DNA of 64,000 nt, taken from an uncultured Pseudomonadales bacterium. GTDB lineage: Bacteria; Pseudomonadota; Gammaproteobacteria; Pseudomonadales; Porticoccaceae. Location of the stretch: assembly GCA_943787675.1 (NCBI GenBank), contig CALSNK010000009.1, positions 156,946 through 220,945 of the forward strand, read 5' to 3'. This document shows, in pieces, positions 56,179 through 64,000 of the stretch. The notes under the pieces are model-generated. The model did no database searches. It was not told the DNA's origin and saw nothing but the letters and a program-made list of their open reading frames with translations. A program made the position numbers and the translations under genes. Each line of letters begins with the position of its first letter. Positions within the stretch are counted from its first letter, which is position 1.

Positions 56179-56249
56179 CTAGATCAATGAAGAGCCCCCA
56201 GCATCTGCTAGATGAAAGAGGAGCCCTCAGCGTCTTCTAGATAAAGAGC
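56179..56249 (+). repeat. 29-bp tandem repeat between rsmI and maeB
   Basis: Two full units (56179-56207 and 56208-56236) and 13 bases of a third (56237-56249), each starting CTAGAT and containing GAGCCC-CAGC. The array fills the gap between the two convergent stops and touches the maeB stop codon. Confidence 0.85.
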
Positions 56250-58519
56250 TATTTAACAGCCTGAATATCAGCAACAGTCAAAGCCGTCATATTAAAGATA
56301 CCGCGAGATGAAACCGACGGAATCACAATGTGAGCCGGCTTGCGGAAGCCATTGATAAAGGGTCCGATTAACAGGGCATCGGTCAGTGATCGAATCAATC
56401 CCATAGCAATGTTTGCCGCATCTAAATTAGGCATCACCAACACATTGGCGCGACCCTTAATATTGGCCTGAGAATAAACTGTATCCCGCAGCTTAGGATT
56501 CAGTGCGCTTAATACATGCATCTCGCCATCCACCTGCAGATCGGGATATTTATCGCGCAGCAGTTTGCCGGCATTACGGACTTTTTTGGCCGACGGATTA
56601 TTCGACGTGCCAAAGTTAGAATGAGACAGCAGGGCAACCTTGGGCTCAATACCAAAGCGTTTAACCAGATCAATACTCGCCTCGGTGATTTTCACCAGCT
56701 CTTCAGCGGTAGGGTCTATATTCATGGCGGTATCGGCCAAAAATAGTGGGCCATCTGGCATCAGTAACACAGCAGCCGAAGACACCAGCTGGTCTTTATT
56801 CTCAGGCCCAAGCAGATGCATAATTTCACGCAGATGGAAGTCAAATCGACCCACCTTGCCGCAGATCAGGCCATCGGCCTCATCACGGGCAACCATCACC
56901 GCAGCAATAGCCGTATTGTCATCACGCATAATCTTGCGGGCAGCATCGACAGAGACACCGTTGCGACCTACCATCTCGTGATAGTAGGCAGCATAGGCTT
57001 CATGCTTGTCATTGTTGCTGGGATCAAATATCTCGACCTCAGTGTCCAGATCAATACGCAGACCTAAACGATCAATTTTTACTTCCATACCCGCGCGACG
57101 ACCAATCAAGATAGGCGTGGCGATATTCTCATCGATCACTGCCTGCACGGCCATCAACACATCATCATTCTCGCCCTCGGCATACACGATACGGGCCGGT
57201 GATTTTTTGGCGATTTCAATAATCGGCTGCATAAATAGGCCAGCCTGGTTCACAAACTCATGGAGCTTCTGGCGATAGGCTTCAAGATCTTCGATAGGTC
57301 GGGTAGCAACACCACTCTCCATCGCTGCCTTAACCACAGCCATGGGGACCACTTCGATAAGGCGGGGATCAAAGGCTTTAGGAATAAGATACTCAGGACC
57401 AAACTTAAGGGCTTCATCGGCATAGGCCGCGGCTACCACGTCGGACGTTTCTTTCGTGGCCAGATCAGCAATGGCTCGCACTGCAGCCATCTTCATTTCC
57501 TCGTTAATGGTCGAGGCACCGCAGTCCAGTGCGCCGCGGAAAATAAACGGGAAGCACAGAACATTGTTTACCTGATTGGGGTAGTCGGAACGACCTGTGG
57601 CCAAAATAGCATCAGGGCGCGCAGCCATTGCTTCTTCGGGCATAATTTCAGGAATCGGGTTCGACATCGCCAGAATAATCGGCTTCTCGCCCATCTTCTT
57701 AAGCAGGTCACCATTGAGTACGCCTGGGCCAGACAGACCCATAAATAGATCTGCACCCTCGATAGCATCATCAATGGTGCGGTCGCTAGTTTCAACGGCA
57801 TAGCCTTCTTTCCAAGGGTTCATGCCCTCTTTGCGGCCGGCATAGATCACGCCGGTGCGGTCGATCATGCGCACATTTTTCTTTTGCAGGCCCATGCTTA
57901 CCAGCAGGTCAACGCAGGCAATACTGGCAGCGCCAGCGCCGGAGACGACAAGTTTCACATCTTCGAATTTCTTATCAACAATACGCAGGCCGTTATAAAT
58001 AGCGGCCGCCGCAACAATAGCCGTGCCATGTTGGTCGTCGTGGAATACCGGAATCTTCATGCGCTTGCGGAGTTTTTCCTCAACCATAAAGCATTCGGGT
58101 GCTTTGATATCTTCAAGGTTAACACCACCAAAGGTGGGTTCCAGCGAGGCGATAATGTCTACCAGCTTATCGACATCGGTCTCGTCTACTTCAATATCAA
58201 ACACATCAATATTGGCGAACTTTTTAAACAGAACAGCCTTGCCTTCCATTACCGGTTTAGAGGCCAGTGGGCCAATATTGCCCAGTCCCAGTACCGCAGT
58301 ACCATTGGTAATGACCGCAACCAGATTGCCTCTCGCAGTAACCGAGGCCACGGCAGTTGGGTTCTCGACAATCAGCTCACAGGCATGAGCCACACCTGGA
58401 GAGTAGGCTAAAGACAGATCTCTTTTATTGGCCAATGGTTTAGTCGGCCTGATTTCCAGCTTTCCGGGAAGCGGGTGGGTGTGGTACTTGAGAGCACTCT
58501 CTTTAAACGAATCAGTCAT
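56249..58519 (-). CDS. maeB: NADP-dependent malic enzyme with phosphotransacetylase-like domain
   Basis: Oxidatively decarboxylates malate to pyruvate, making NADPH. It has 756 residues. The malic enzyme half (1-420) has [49 protein letters not shown] and [17 protein letters not shown]. The PTA-like half (430-756) has [19 protein letters not shown] and [20 protein letters not shown] and is regulatory in E. coli. ATG 58519 is preferred over a TTG at 58540. Confidence 0.96.
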   Translation of the reverse strand: MTDSFKESALKYHTHPLPGKLEIRPTKPLANKRDLSLAYSPGVAHACELIVENPTAVASVTARGNLVAVITNGTAVLGLGNIGPLASKPVMEGKAVLFKKFANIDVFDIEVDETDVDKLVDIIASLEPTFGGVNLEDIKAPECFMVEEKLRKRMKIPVFHDDQHGTAIVAAAAIYNGLRIVDKKFEDVKLVVSGAGAASIACVDLLVSMGLQKKNVRMIDRTGVIYAGRKEGMNPWKEGYAVETSDRTIDDAIEGADLFMGLSGPGVLNGDLLKKMGEKPIILAMSNPIPEIMPEEAMAARPDAILATGRSDYPNQVNNVLCFPFIFRGALDCGASTINEEMKMAAVRAIADLATKETSDVVAAAYADEALKFGPEYLIPKAFDPRLIEVVPMAVVKAAMESGVATRPIEDLEAYRQKLHEFVNQAGLFMQPIIEIAKKSPARIVYAEGENDDVLMAVQAVIDENIATPILIGRRAGMEVKIDRLGLRIDLDTEVEIFDPSNNDKHEAYAAYYHEMVGRNGVSVDAARKIMRDDNTAIAAVMVARDEADGLICGKVGRFDFHLREIMHLLGPENKDQLVSSAAVLLMPDGPLFLADTAMNIDPTAEELVKITEASIDLVKRFGIEPKVALLSHSNFGTSNNPSAKKVRNAGKLLRDKYPDLQVDGEMHVLSALNPKLRDTVYSQANIKGRANVLVMPNLDAANIAMGLIRSLTDALLIGPFINGFRKPAHIVIPSVSSRGIFNMTALTVADIQAVK

Positions 58520-58623
58520 GAGTCTGTATTTCTCTGTCAAAAAGGGGAAATTAAGTGGCCGACATTCTAGCGTTGAGCCGTATAAATAGCTATGTGAACA
58601 AACCTTAAGCCTGCGATAATGCC

Positions 58624-58640
58624 TATTCGAAAAACGAATA
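58624..58640. promoter_or_regulatory. TATTCG-A5-CGAATA inverted repeat
   Basis: A perfect 6-bp inverted repeat with a 5-base A spacer, 40 bases before the protease start and about 105 bases from the maeB start. It lies in the divergent gap and could be an operator. No regulator can be named. Confidence 0.35.
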
Positions 58641-58679
58641 TAAATAGTGGGATATCAGCACCAAACTGGAGTTTTTACA

Positions 58680-59963
58680 GTGATAAATAATAGGGAAGTA
58701 GGCACAATGCTCAGGATGGCTTTACTCTTTATATTGGCCTGGCATGGCGTGGCCCAAGGGCAAAACGATACAGCTCGGGATCTTTTTGCCGATTACAAAT
58801 CAGCGATCCTACAAATTCGTATCATCGATCTCACCTCCGGCAGTAAAAGTACCATAGGTTCCGGCTTCCCCGTCGACGACTCAGGCCTCATTGCCACCAA
58901 CTATCATGTTATCCAGCTCGCCGTGAGCGAACCCCAGCAATACCGCATTGAATATCTCACCGAGAGCAATAAAACCGGTGAACTGAGCCTCGTGGATGTG
59001 GATGTGGTCAATGATCTAGCGCTGGTAAAAGCCACAGACCTAGATCGAAAATTTATAAACTTAGCACCCAAAGAACCTGAAATAGGTATGCCCGTTTATG
59101 CCCTAGGCAATCCATTAGACCTAGGGTTAACCGTGGTGCCTGGGACCTACAACGGCATTAATAGAGCGGGCTATCATCCCCGCGTGCATTTTACCGGATC
59201 GTTAAATCCGGGCATGAGCGGCGGCCCTACGATAGACAGAGAAGGGCAGGTCGTCGGTATCAATGTTGCCACGGCAGGTAATCAGGTGAGCTTCTTGGTG
59301 CCCGTTAGTCGCCTTCAGTCACTGGTCGCAGGCTATAAAACCCGCGGTGCTGCCCTAGTAAACATGCAAGCCTATATAGGTGCACAGCTACTGGCCGATC
59401 AGCAAGAAAAGTTTAGCCGCTTACTGGCCCGTGACTGGCAGTCCATCAGTCTGGGTGAATCTAAGGTATTGGATGAGCTAGTGCCCTTTGTTAAATGTTG
59501 GGGCGGCTCTAATAGTTCAGACGACAAGGCACAGTTCTTAAGTGCAGATCGTTCCTGCCGCAGTGAAGACAATATTTATCTGACCTCGACATTTGCCACG
59601 GGTATTTTGGAATACCAATTTATCTGGTTAGAGGCCAATAAACTAAATCCCTGGCAGTTCTACAGCTATTACGAAAGATTGTTTGGCGATTTTGCGCCTG
59701 GCAACCGTGCCGGGGAAGAGGATGTCACCGGCTTTCAATGTGACAACGGTTTTACTCAGGGAGCCAACGGTCGCCAGAGCAAAACAGTTTTCTGCCTGCG
59801 GGCCTACAAAGACTACCCCGAACTCTACGATATTTTGTTTTTACAGGGCTCAGTCGACGACAAAGACAAAGCGCTTATCAGCCACTTCACACTGGCGGGA
59901 GTAAGTAAAGATAACGGATTGGCCTTCGCGAGCAAATTTATGGAGGTGTCCCAATGGCAGTAA
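58680..59963 (+). CDS. Secreted trypsin-like serine protease
   Basis: Protein of 427 residues. A signal peptide (MLRMALLFILAWHGVAQG) is followed by an S1C-type protease with His76 (TNYHVI), Asp112 (VNDLALVKA) and Ser180 (NPGMSGGPTID). There is no PDZ domain. The last ~190 residues are an unrecognised domain with four cysteines (KCWGG, SCRSE, FQCDN, VFCLR) that may form disulfides. GTG 58680 has GGAG 8 bases upstream; ATG 58707 is the alternative. It overlaps the FHA gene by 10 bases, so the two are translated together. Confidence 0.88.
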   Translation: MINNREVGTMLRMALLFILAWHGVAQGQNDTARDLFADYKSAILQIRIIDLTSGSKSTIGSGFPVDDSGLIATNYHVIQLAVSEPQQYRIEYLTESNKTGELSLVDVDVVNDLALVKATDLDRKFINLAPKEPEIGMPVYALGNPLDLGLTVVPGTYNGINRAGYHPRVHFTGSLNPGMSGGPTIDREGQVVGINVATAGNQVSFLVPVSRLQSLVAGYKTRGAALVNMQAYIGAQLLADQQEKFSRLLARDWQSISLGESKVLDELVPFVKCWGGSNSSDDKAQFLSADRSCRSEDNIYLTSTFATGILEYQFIWLEANKLNPWQFYSYYERLFGDFAPGNRAGEEDVTGFQCDNGFTQGANGRQSKTVFCLRAYKDYPELYDILFLQGSVDDKDKALISHFTLAGVSKDNGLAFASKFMEVSQWQ

Positions 59964-60910
59964 TCATTGAGGTGCTAGGCTGGGGCGGTAGGCGTCGCCA
60001 GTATTATCAAGTGGATGCCGATCAAGTCAGTATTGGGCGCGGTTACGACAATGATATCGTTCTACCTGACCCCCATATCTCTGCCAACCACCTTCGTCTC
60101 GATGCCTCGGGGGATGGCTGGGCCATTACCGATCTAGAGAGCATGAATGGCCTGCAGGTACTAAAAAACCCAGGCCCAGATGCGAGTGTTTTGGCCTCTG
60201 GCTCAGAAATTAAAGTGGGCCGCACGCGATTACGCATTGTGGCCAAAAATCATCCTCTCGAGGTTACCAAATTATTACATCGACTCGAACGGGACAGTAG
60301 CCGACTTAATCGCGTATCGGTCTGGTTGCCACTGCTGTTGACTGTTATCGTCGCGCAAATTATTGCTCTCTATGCCGGCACCGTGGCGGAATGGGAATGG
60401 AAAAACGCTCTCCCCGTTATTCTCAGTGCCCAGTTAGCTATTTTCGTTGGCGCACTGCTGTGGGGACTGGTAGGTCGCCTTGTTAAACAGGAAGCCCATT
60501 TGCTGGGTCAATACAGTCTTATTTTGCTGGCGTCTTTAGTCTTTACCGGTTGCGAATGGTTGCTCAGTACATTGAGTTACAATTTTAACTCGGTACTGTT
60601 TGGGGAGACGGCTCAGCAACTCGTTGCCATGAGTATTTTGCTCCTGTTACTGAGTGCCAATCTGGCACTGGCCACCAACCTTTCATCCCGATCACGCTGG
60701 AGTGGCTGTGCCGCTTTTGTGGGCCTACTGGTGATTGTGGGCACGGTGGGACAGATGAAGCGCTGGGGTGAGTTCTCCCAATTCCCCCAATACTCTAGTA
60801 CAATCGCCACCCCAACATTACTTGTGGTTAATGGTCAGACCAGGGAAGAATTCTTGGCTGATATAACCCCTTTATTTGACCGCGCGGATGAAGCGGTCTT
60901 AAAAAAATAA
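59954..60910 (+). CDS. FHA-domain protein with membrane helices
   Basis: Protein of 318 residues. An N-terminal cytoplasmic FHA domain binds phosphothreonine: G28-R29 (SIGRGYDND), S43 and H46 (HISANHLRLD), N65-G66 (MNGLQVL). About five membrane helices follow (VWLPLLLTVIVAQIIALYAG; QLAIFVGALLWGLVG; LILLASLVFTGCEWLLS; MSILLLLLSANLALA; AFVGLLVIVGTVG) and a short tail. With the secreted protease encoded just upstream, it may form a membrane signalling unit. No kinase is adjacent. Function unknown. Confidence 0.85.
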   Translation: MAVIIEVLGWGGRRRQYYQVDADQVSIGRGYDNDIVLPDPHISANHLRLDASGDGWAITDLESMNGLQVLKNPGPDASVLASGSEIKVGRTRLRIVAKNHPLEVTKLLHRLERDSSRLNRVSVWLPLLLTVIVAQIIALYAGTVAEWEWKNALPVILSAQLAIFVGALLWGLVGRLVKQEAHLLGQYSLILLASLVFTGCEWLLSTLSYNFNSVLFGETAQQLVAMSILLLLLSANLALATNLSSRSRWSGCAAFVGLLVIVGTVGQMKRWGEFSQFPQYSSTIATPTLLVVNGQTREEFLADITPLFDRADEAVLKK

Positions 60911-60938
60911 TAATAACTAGCACCCTAGAGGAATAATC

Positions 60939-62369
60939 TTGGAACAATTTGTCAACGATTTAAATGGTATCGTTTGGAGTTCAGCATTGGTTTATCTCTG
61001 CTTGGGCTCAGGTCTTTATTTTTCCATTCGCACTCGCTTCTTACAGGTGCGTCATTTCCGCCACATGATGAAACTAATTTTTGACGGACGTAGCTCCGAC
61101 TCTGGTGTGTCTTCCTTTCAGGCGCTGGCTATGTCTCTTTCTGGCCGCGTAGGCACAGGTAATATTGCCGGTGTTGCTACCGCCATTGCCATGGGTGGCC
61201 CCGGCGCGGTGTTCTGGATGTGGACCGTGGCCTTTCTCGGTGCATCAACCGCCTATGTTGAAGCCACATTAGCCCAGATCTACAAAGAAAAAGACGACAA
61301 CGGTATGTACCGTGGTGGCCCGGCTTATTACATTGAAAAAGCCATGGGACAGAACTGGTACGCCTGGTTATTTGCCGCATCAACCATTATCGCTATGGGT
61401 TTCTGCCTACCAGGTATTCAGGCCAATAGCATTGTGTCGGCCGTTGATAATGCTTGGAATATTCCGCCTATTGCCACCGTGGCGTTTCTCTGTGTCAGTC
61501 TGGCGCTCATTGTATTTGGTGGTGTTAAACGTATCGCTCACTTTGCTCAGATCGCAGTACCTGGGATGGCAGCCGGTTATATTTTGATTGCGTTTATTGT
61601 GATTGGCGCTAATTTTGAAGCCATTCCCGCCATGGTTAAGCTTATTATTAACAGTGCCTTTGGTATGGAAGCAGGCTATGGCGCCATTATTGGTATGGCC
61701 GTGCAATGGGGTGTTAAGCGTGGTATTTACTCTAACGAAGCTGGGCAGGGCAGTTCGCCCCATGCCGCGGCAGCCGCAGAAGTCACTCACCCGGTTAAGC
61801 AGGGTTTGGTGCAGGCGTTCTCGGTGTATATAGACACCCTGCTAATCTGTACTGCCACCGCCTTTATGATTTTGCTCACGGGACTATACAACGTGCAGGG
61901 CGCCGATGGCTCCATGATCTATGAGGGACTTGCCGGTATTGCTGCAGGCCCTGGTTACGTGCAGGCATCCTTCGATACCATAATGCCCGGTTTTGGTAGC
62001 GGTCTTCTGGCGCTGTCGTTGCTGTTCTTCGCCTTCACTACCATCGTTGCCTATTACTATATTGCCGAAACCAATGTTATGTATATCAACCGTAAGGTGC
62101 ATCGCGCCTGGTTGGTGTTTGCCCTTAAGGCGTTGGTGTTGGCATCGGTTATGTACGGTGGTTTAAAAACCGCAGCCGTCGCCTGGGCTCTGGGTGATGT
62201 TGGTGTTGGCGTTATGGCCTGGTTGAATATTGTGGCCATTTTGATTCTGCAGAAGCCTGCATTATTAGCACTGAAAGATTATGAAGAACAGTTAGATCAG
62301 GGCATAGACCCTGTGTTTGATCCCGTAAAAGTCGGCATCGAAAAAGCCGACTTTTGGATTAAGAAATAA
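60939..62369 (+). CDS. Alanine/glycine:cation symporter (AGCS), copy 2
   Basis: Protein of 476 residues with about 11 helices. AGCS signatures are FQALAMSLSGRVGTGNIAGV, GGPGAVFWMWTVAFLGASTA, MYRGGPAYYIEKAMG and RGIYSNEAGQGSSPHAAAAA. TTG start with AGAGG 7 bases upstream. It is 28 bases from the FHA gene, so it may be cotranscribed with the protease-FHA pair. Confidence 0.93.
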   Translation: MEQFVNDLNGIVWSSALVYLCLGSGLYFSIRTRFLQVRHFRHMMKLIFDGRSSDSGVSSFQALAMSLSGRVGTGNIAGVATAIAMGGPGAVFWMWTVAFLGASTAYVEATLAQIYKEKDDNGMYRGGPAYYIEKAMGQNWYAWLFAASTIIAMGFCLPGIQANSIVSAVDNAWNIPPIATVAFLCVSLALIVFGGVKRIAHFAQIAVPGMAAGYILIAFIVIGANFEAIPAMVKLIINSAFGMEAGYGAIIGMAVQWGVKRGIYSNEAGQGSSPHAAAAAEVTHPVKQGLVQAFSVYIDTLLICTATAFMILLTGLYNVQGADGSMIYEGLAGIAAGPGYVQASFDTIMPGFGSGLLALSLLFFAFTTIVAYYYIAETNVMYINRKVHRAWLVFALKALVLASVMYGGLKTAAVAWALGDVGVGVMAWLNIVAILILQKPALLALKDYEEQLDQGIDPVFDPVKVGIEKADFWIKK

Positions 62370-62417
62370 GGCACTTTAATAGTGCTGGTTGTCAGTGCCG
62401 GTTATTCGAGCTAGTTA

Positions 62418-63095
62418 TTAGGGTTGGTCTTCTTCGCAGCTGTCTTCAACGGCGGCAGCGAGTGGCCAACCGCCTAATTCTTTCCAGCGATTAACAATTG
62501 AGCAATACAGCTCTGCGGTTTTAACCGTGTCATACAGTGCACTGTGTGCATCGCGATTATTAAATTCAATCTTCGCAGCCTGACAGGCCTTAGCCAAAAC
62601 CGTTTGTCCGTAAGCTAATCCCGCTAGACTCGCCGTATCAAAACAAGAGAACGGGTGAAATGGGCTGCGCTTAATCTGGTTGCGCTTAATAGCGGCATTC
62701 ACAAAGCCAAGATCGAAATGGGCATTGTGGGCCACCATCACCGCGCGGGTACAGCCAGAGTCAGACACTTCTCGACGAATGGGCTGGAATATTTCACGCA
62801 GTGCCTCACCTTCATCTTCCATCATCCGTTCTGGGTCATAGAGATCAATGCCCGTAAATTCCAGGGCAGCATCGTCAATATTAGAACCGGGAAAGGGCTC
62901 AATATTTTTACTGTAGCTCTCTTTAATTTGCAGATTACCCTGAAAATCCATTTCCAAAATAACAGCGGCAATTTCCAATAGGGCGTCTTTGCGGGCTTCA
63001 AATCCCCCCGTTTCTACATCCACTACTACGGGCAAAAAACCGCGAAAACGATCGGCCATTTTTGACCTTGTTAGAATTTCTACAGGCATTTCCAT
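62418..63095 (-). CDS. rnt: Ribonuclease T
   Basis: 3'-5' exoribonuclease that matures tRNA and other RNA ends. It has about 225 residues of the DEDD family: [35 protein letters not shown] and [21 protein letters not shown] 63095 overlaps the pyrC stop (TAATG), implying coupling; ATGs at 63089 and 63059 are also possible. Confidence 0.95.
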   Translation of the reverse strand: MEMPVEILTRSKMADRFRGFLPVVVDVETGGFEARKDALLEIAAVILEMDFQGNLQIKESYSKNIEPFPGSNIDDAALEFTGIDLYDPERMMEDEGEALREIFQPIRREVSDSGCTRAVMVAHNAHFDLGFVNAAIKRNQIKRSPFHPFSCFDTASLAGLAYGQTVLAKACQAAKIEFNNRDAHSALYDTVKTAELYCSIVNRWKELGGWPLAAAVEDSCEEDQP

Positions 63096-64000
63096 TAGAG
63101 GCTCAATTTCCAGTTTAGAGTGGTACCCGCACCGAGCGGGACTAGTTGCGAGCCGTCAAAGGGAATTGCCTCAGGCAGCTCCCAGGGATCACGCATCAAC
63201 AAAATGGTTTGGCTGTTGTAGGGCAGACTGTAAAAGTCCGGACCATTTTTACTGGCAAAGACTTCGAGTTTATCCAGCGCGCCAGCCGTATCAAACACCT
63301 CAGCGTAGAGTTCAATGGCTGCATGATGGCTGAAGCAGCCAGCACAGCCACAGGCACTTTCTTTCTTACCCTGAGCATGGGGCGCAGAATCTGTGCCCAA
63401 AAAGAATTTTTTATTGCCGCTCGTTGCCGCTGCAATCAATGCATGCTGATGAATATCACGCTTAAGAATAGGCAGGCAAAACAGGTGCGGCCGAATGCCG
63501 CCCACTAACATATGGTTGCGATTGTAGAGCAGATGCTGCGGCGTAATTGAGGCGGCAACATTGTCCCCAGCAGCCGAGACAAACTCTACCGCTTCCTGGG
63601 TAGTGATATGCTCTAAAACAACTTTTAGCCTTGGGTAATTTTGCACCAGGCCACGCAGGTGGCGCTCGATAAATACCGCCTCGCGATCAAAAATATCCGT
63701 GTCGATAGAGGTCACTTCACCATGCAATTGCAGCACCATACCCACTTCCTGCATGGTCTCTAAAACCTGATGGATATTCGCCAGGTCAGTGACGCCGGAA
63801 TCAGAGTTGGTAGTAGCGCCCGCGGGGTAATACTTGCAACCATGGATAAAACCACATTCCTTGGCGGCACGAATTTCCTCTGGCGAGGTATTGTCTGTGA
63901 GGTACAGCACCATCAATGGCTGCCAATTCGACCCCTGGGGTCGCTGGGCCAAAATTCGGTCGCGATAGGCGCCAGCCTCAGCAACAGTGGTGGCGGGAGG
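63095..64000 (-). CDS. pyrC: Dihydroorotase, N-terminus cut by window edge
   Basis: Zinc enzyme of pyrimidine synthesis that cyclises carbamoyl aspartate. About 301 C-terminal residues are present; the first ~48, with the H-x-H metal motif, lie beyond the right edge. Visible active-site parts are the carboxylated-lysine segment [45 protein letters not shown] and GTDSAPH. The CGCAGCF segment is typical of the E. coli-type (class II) enzyme. Confidence 0.96.
   Translation of the reverse strand, partial: PPATTVAEAGAYRDRILAQRPQGSNWQPLMVLYLTDNTSPEEIRAAKECGFIHGCKYYPAGATTNSDSGVTDLANIHQVLETMQEVGMVLQLHGEVTSIDTDIFDREAVFIERHLRGLVQNYPRLKVVLEHITTQEAVEFVSAAGDNVAASITPQHLLYNRNHMLVGGIRPHLFCLPILKRDIHQHALIAAATSGNKKFFLGTDSAPHAQGKKESACGCAGCFSHHAAIELYAEVFDTAGALDKLEVFASKNGPDFYSLPYNSQTILLMRDPWELPEAIPFDGSQLVPLGAGTTLNWKLSL

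Noticed and set aside
1..64000. Mobile elements, prophage, CRISPR or defence islands
   Set aside because: No transposase, integrase, phage structural gene, cas gene or regularly spaced direct repeats were found; the window is core-genome in character.

Overview
The window is a stretch of core chromosome from a gammaproteobacterium, most likely a free-living marine one. The evidence is gene order. Several blocks read like the Pseudomonas chromosome: prs / tRNA-Gln / ispE / lolB / TPR lipoprotein / hemA / prfA / prmC; smpB / ratA / rnfH / bamE / fur; panB / folK / pcnB / cbrB / cbrA / gluQ / dksA; serB / fimX; zapE / rplM / rpsI / petA / petB-petC / sspA / sspB / dolP / diaA / yraN / lpoA / rsmI. 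Three Na+-coupled amino-acid carriers (one SNF, two AGCS) fit a marine lifestyle. I see no prophage, insertion sequence, integron or CRISPR array. The exact family cannot be fixed by eye; a Cellvibrionales/SAR92-like organism is only an inference.

Layout. 1-4.2 kb: leftward block with prs (partial), tRNA-Gln, ispE, lolB and a TPR lipoprotein. 4.3-7.5 kb: rightward hemA-prfA-prmC. 7.5-13.6 kb: MATE exporter, DoxX protein, RhlB-like helicase, CysZ-like protein, AsmA-like protein, smpB. 13.7-18.3 kb: SNF transporter, ratA, rnfH, bamE, fur, AGCS transporter. 18.4-28.7 kb: leftward block with glutathione peroxidase, panB, deoxynucleoside kinase, folK, pcnB, the CbrXAB signalling system, gluQ and dksA. 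29-43.7 kb: sfsA, Rieske protein, htpX, LEA lipoprotein, M15 peptidase, two cysE copies, serB, a FimX-like protein with a PilZ-like neighbour, efp-epmA, comF. 43.8-56 kb: cell-division (zapG, zapE), ribosomal (rplM, rpsI), cytochrome bc1, sspAB, thiolase, envelope genes (dolP, diaA, yraN, lpoA) and rsmI. 56-64 kb: maeB, a secreted protease / FHA membrane protein pair, a second AGCS carrier, rnt and pyrC (partial).

The most interesting locus is 22.4-27.2 kb. By synteny and domains it is the CbrA-CbrB carbon/nitrogen system. Here CbrB has lost the GAFTGA sigma-54 loop, the Walker B acids and an expected arginine in the second region of homology, while keeping its receiver aspartate and its Fis-type DNA-binding helix. 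A 58-residue membrane ORF overlaps the cbrA start as cbrX does in Pseudomonas. The cbrB-pcnB gap, where Pseudomonas carries the CrcZ RNA, holds an A-rich AAYAAYAA-type tract followed by a terminator, without a visible sigma-54 promoter. Other notable points are a continuous cytochrome b / cytochrome c1 fusion, an ispE stop codon inside tRNA-Gln, divergent lpoA and rsmI start codons sharing one CATG, and short tandem repeats at gene ends.

Sequence quality caution: at least seven conserved genes or gene parts (ispE twice, lolB, TPR protein twice, rnfH, lpoA) are broken by one extra base, mostly in G/C runs. A one-base excess near the rhlB start and a one-base deficit near its end are also seen. 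These look like sequencing errors rather than real gene decay, and the affected genes are annotated as whole genes.
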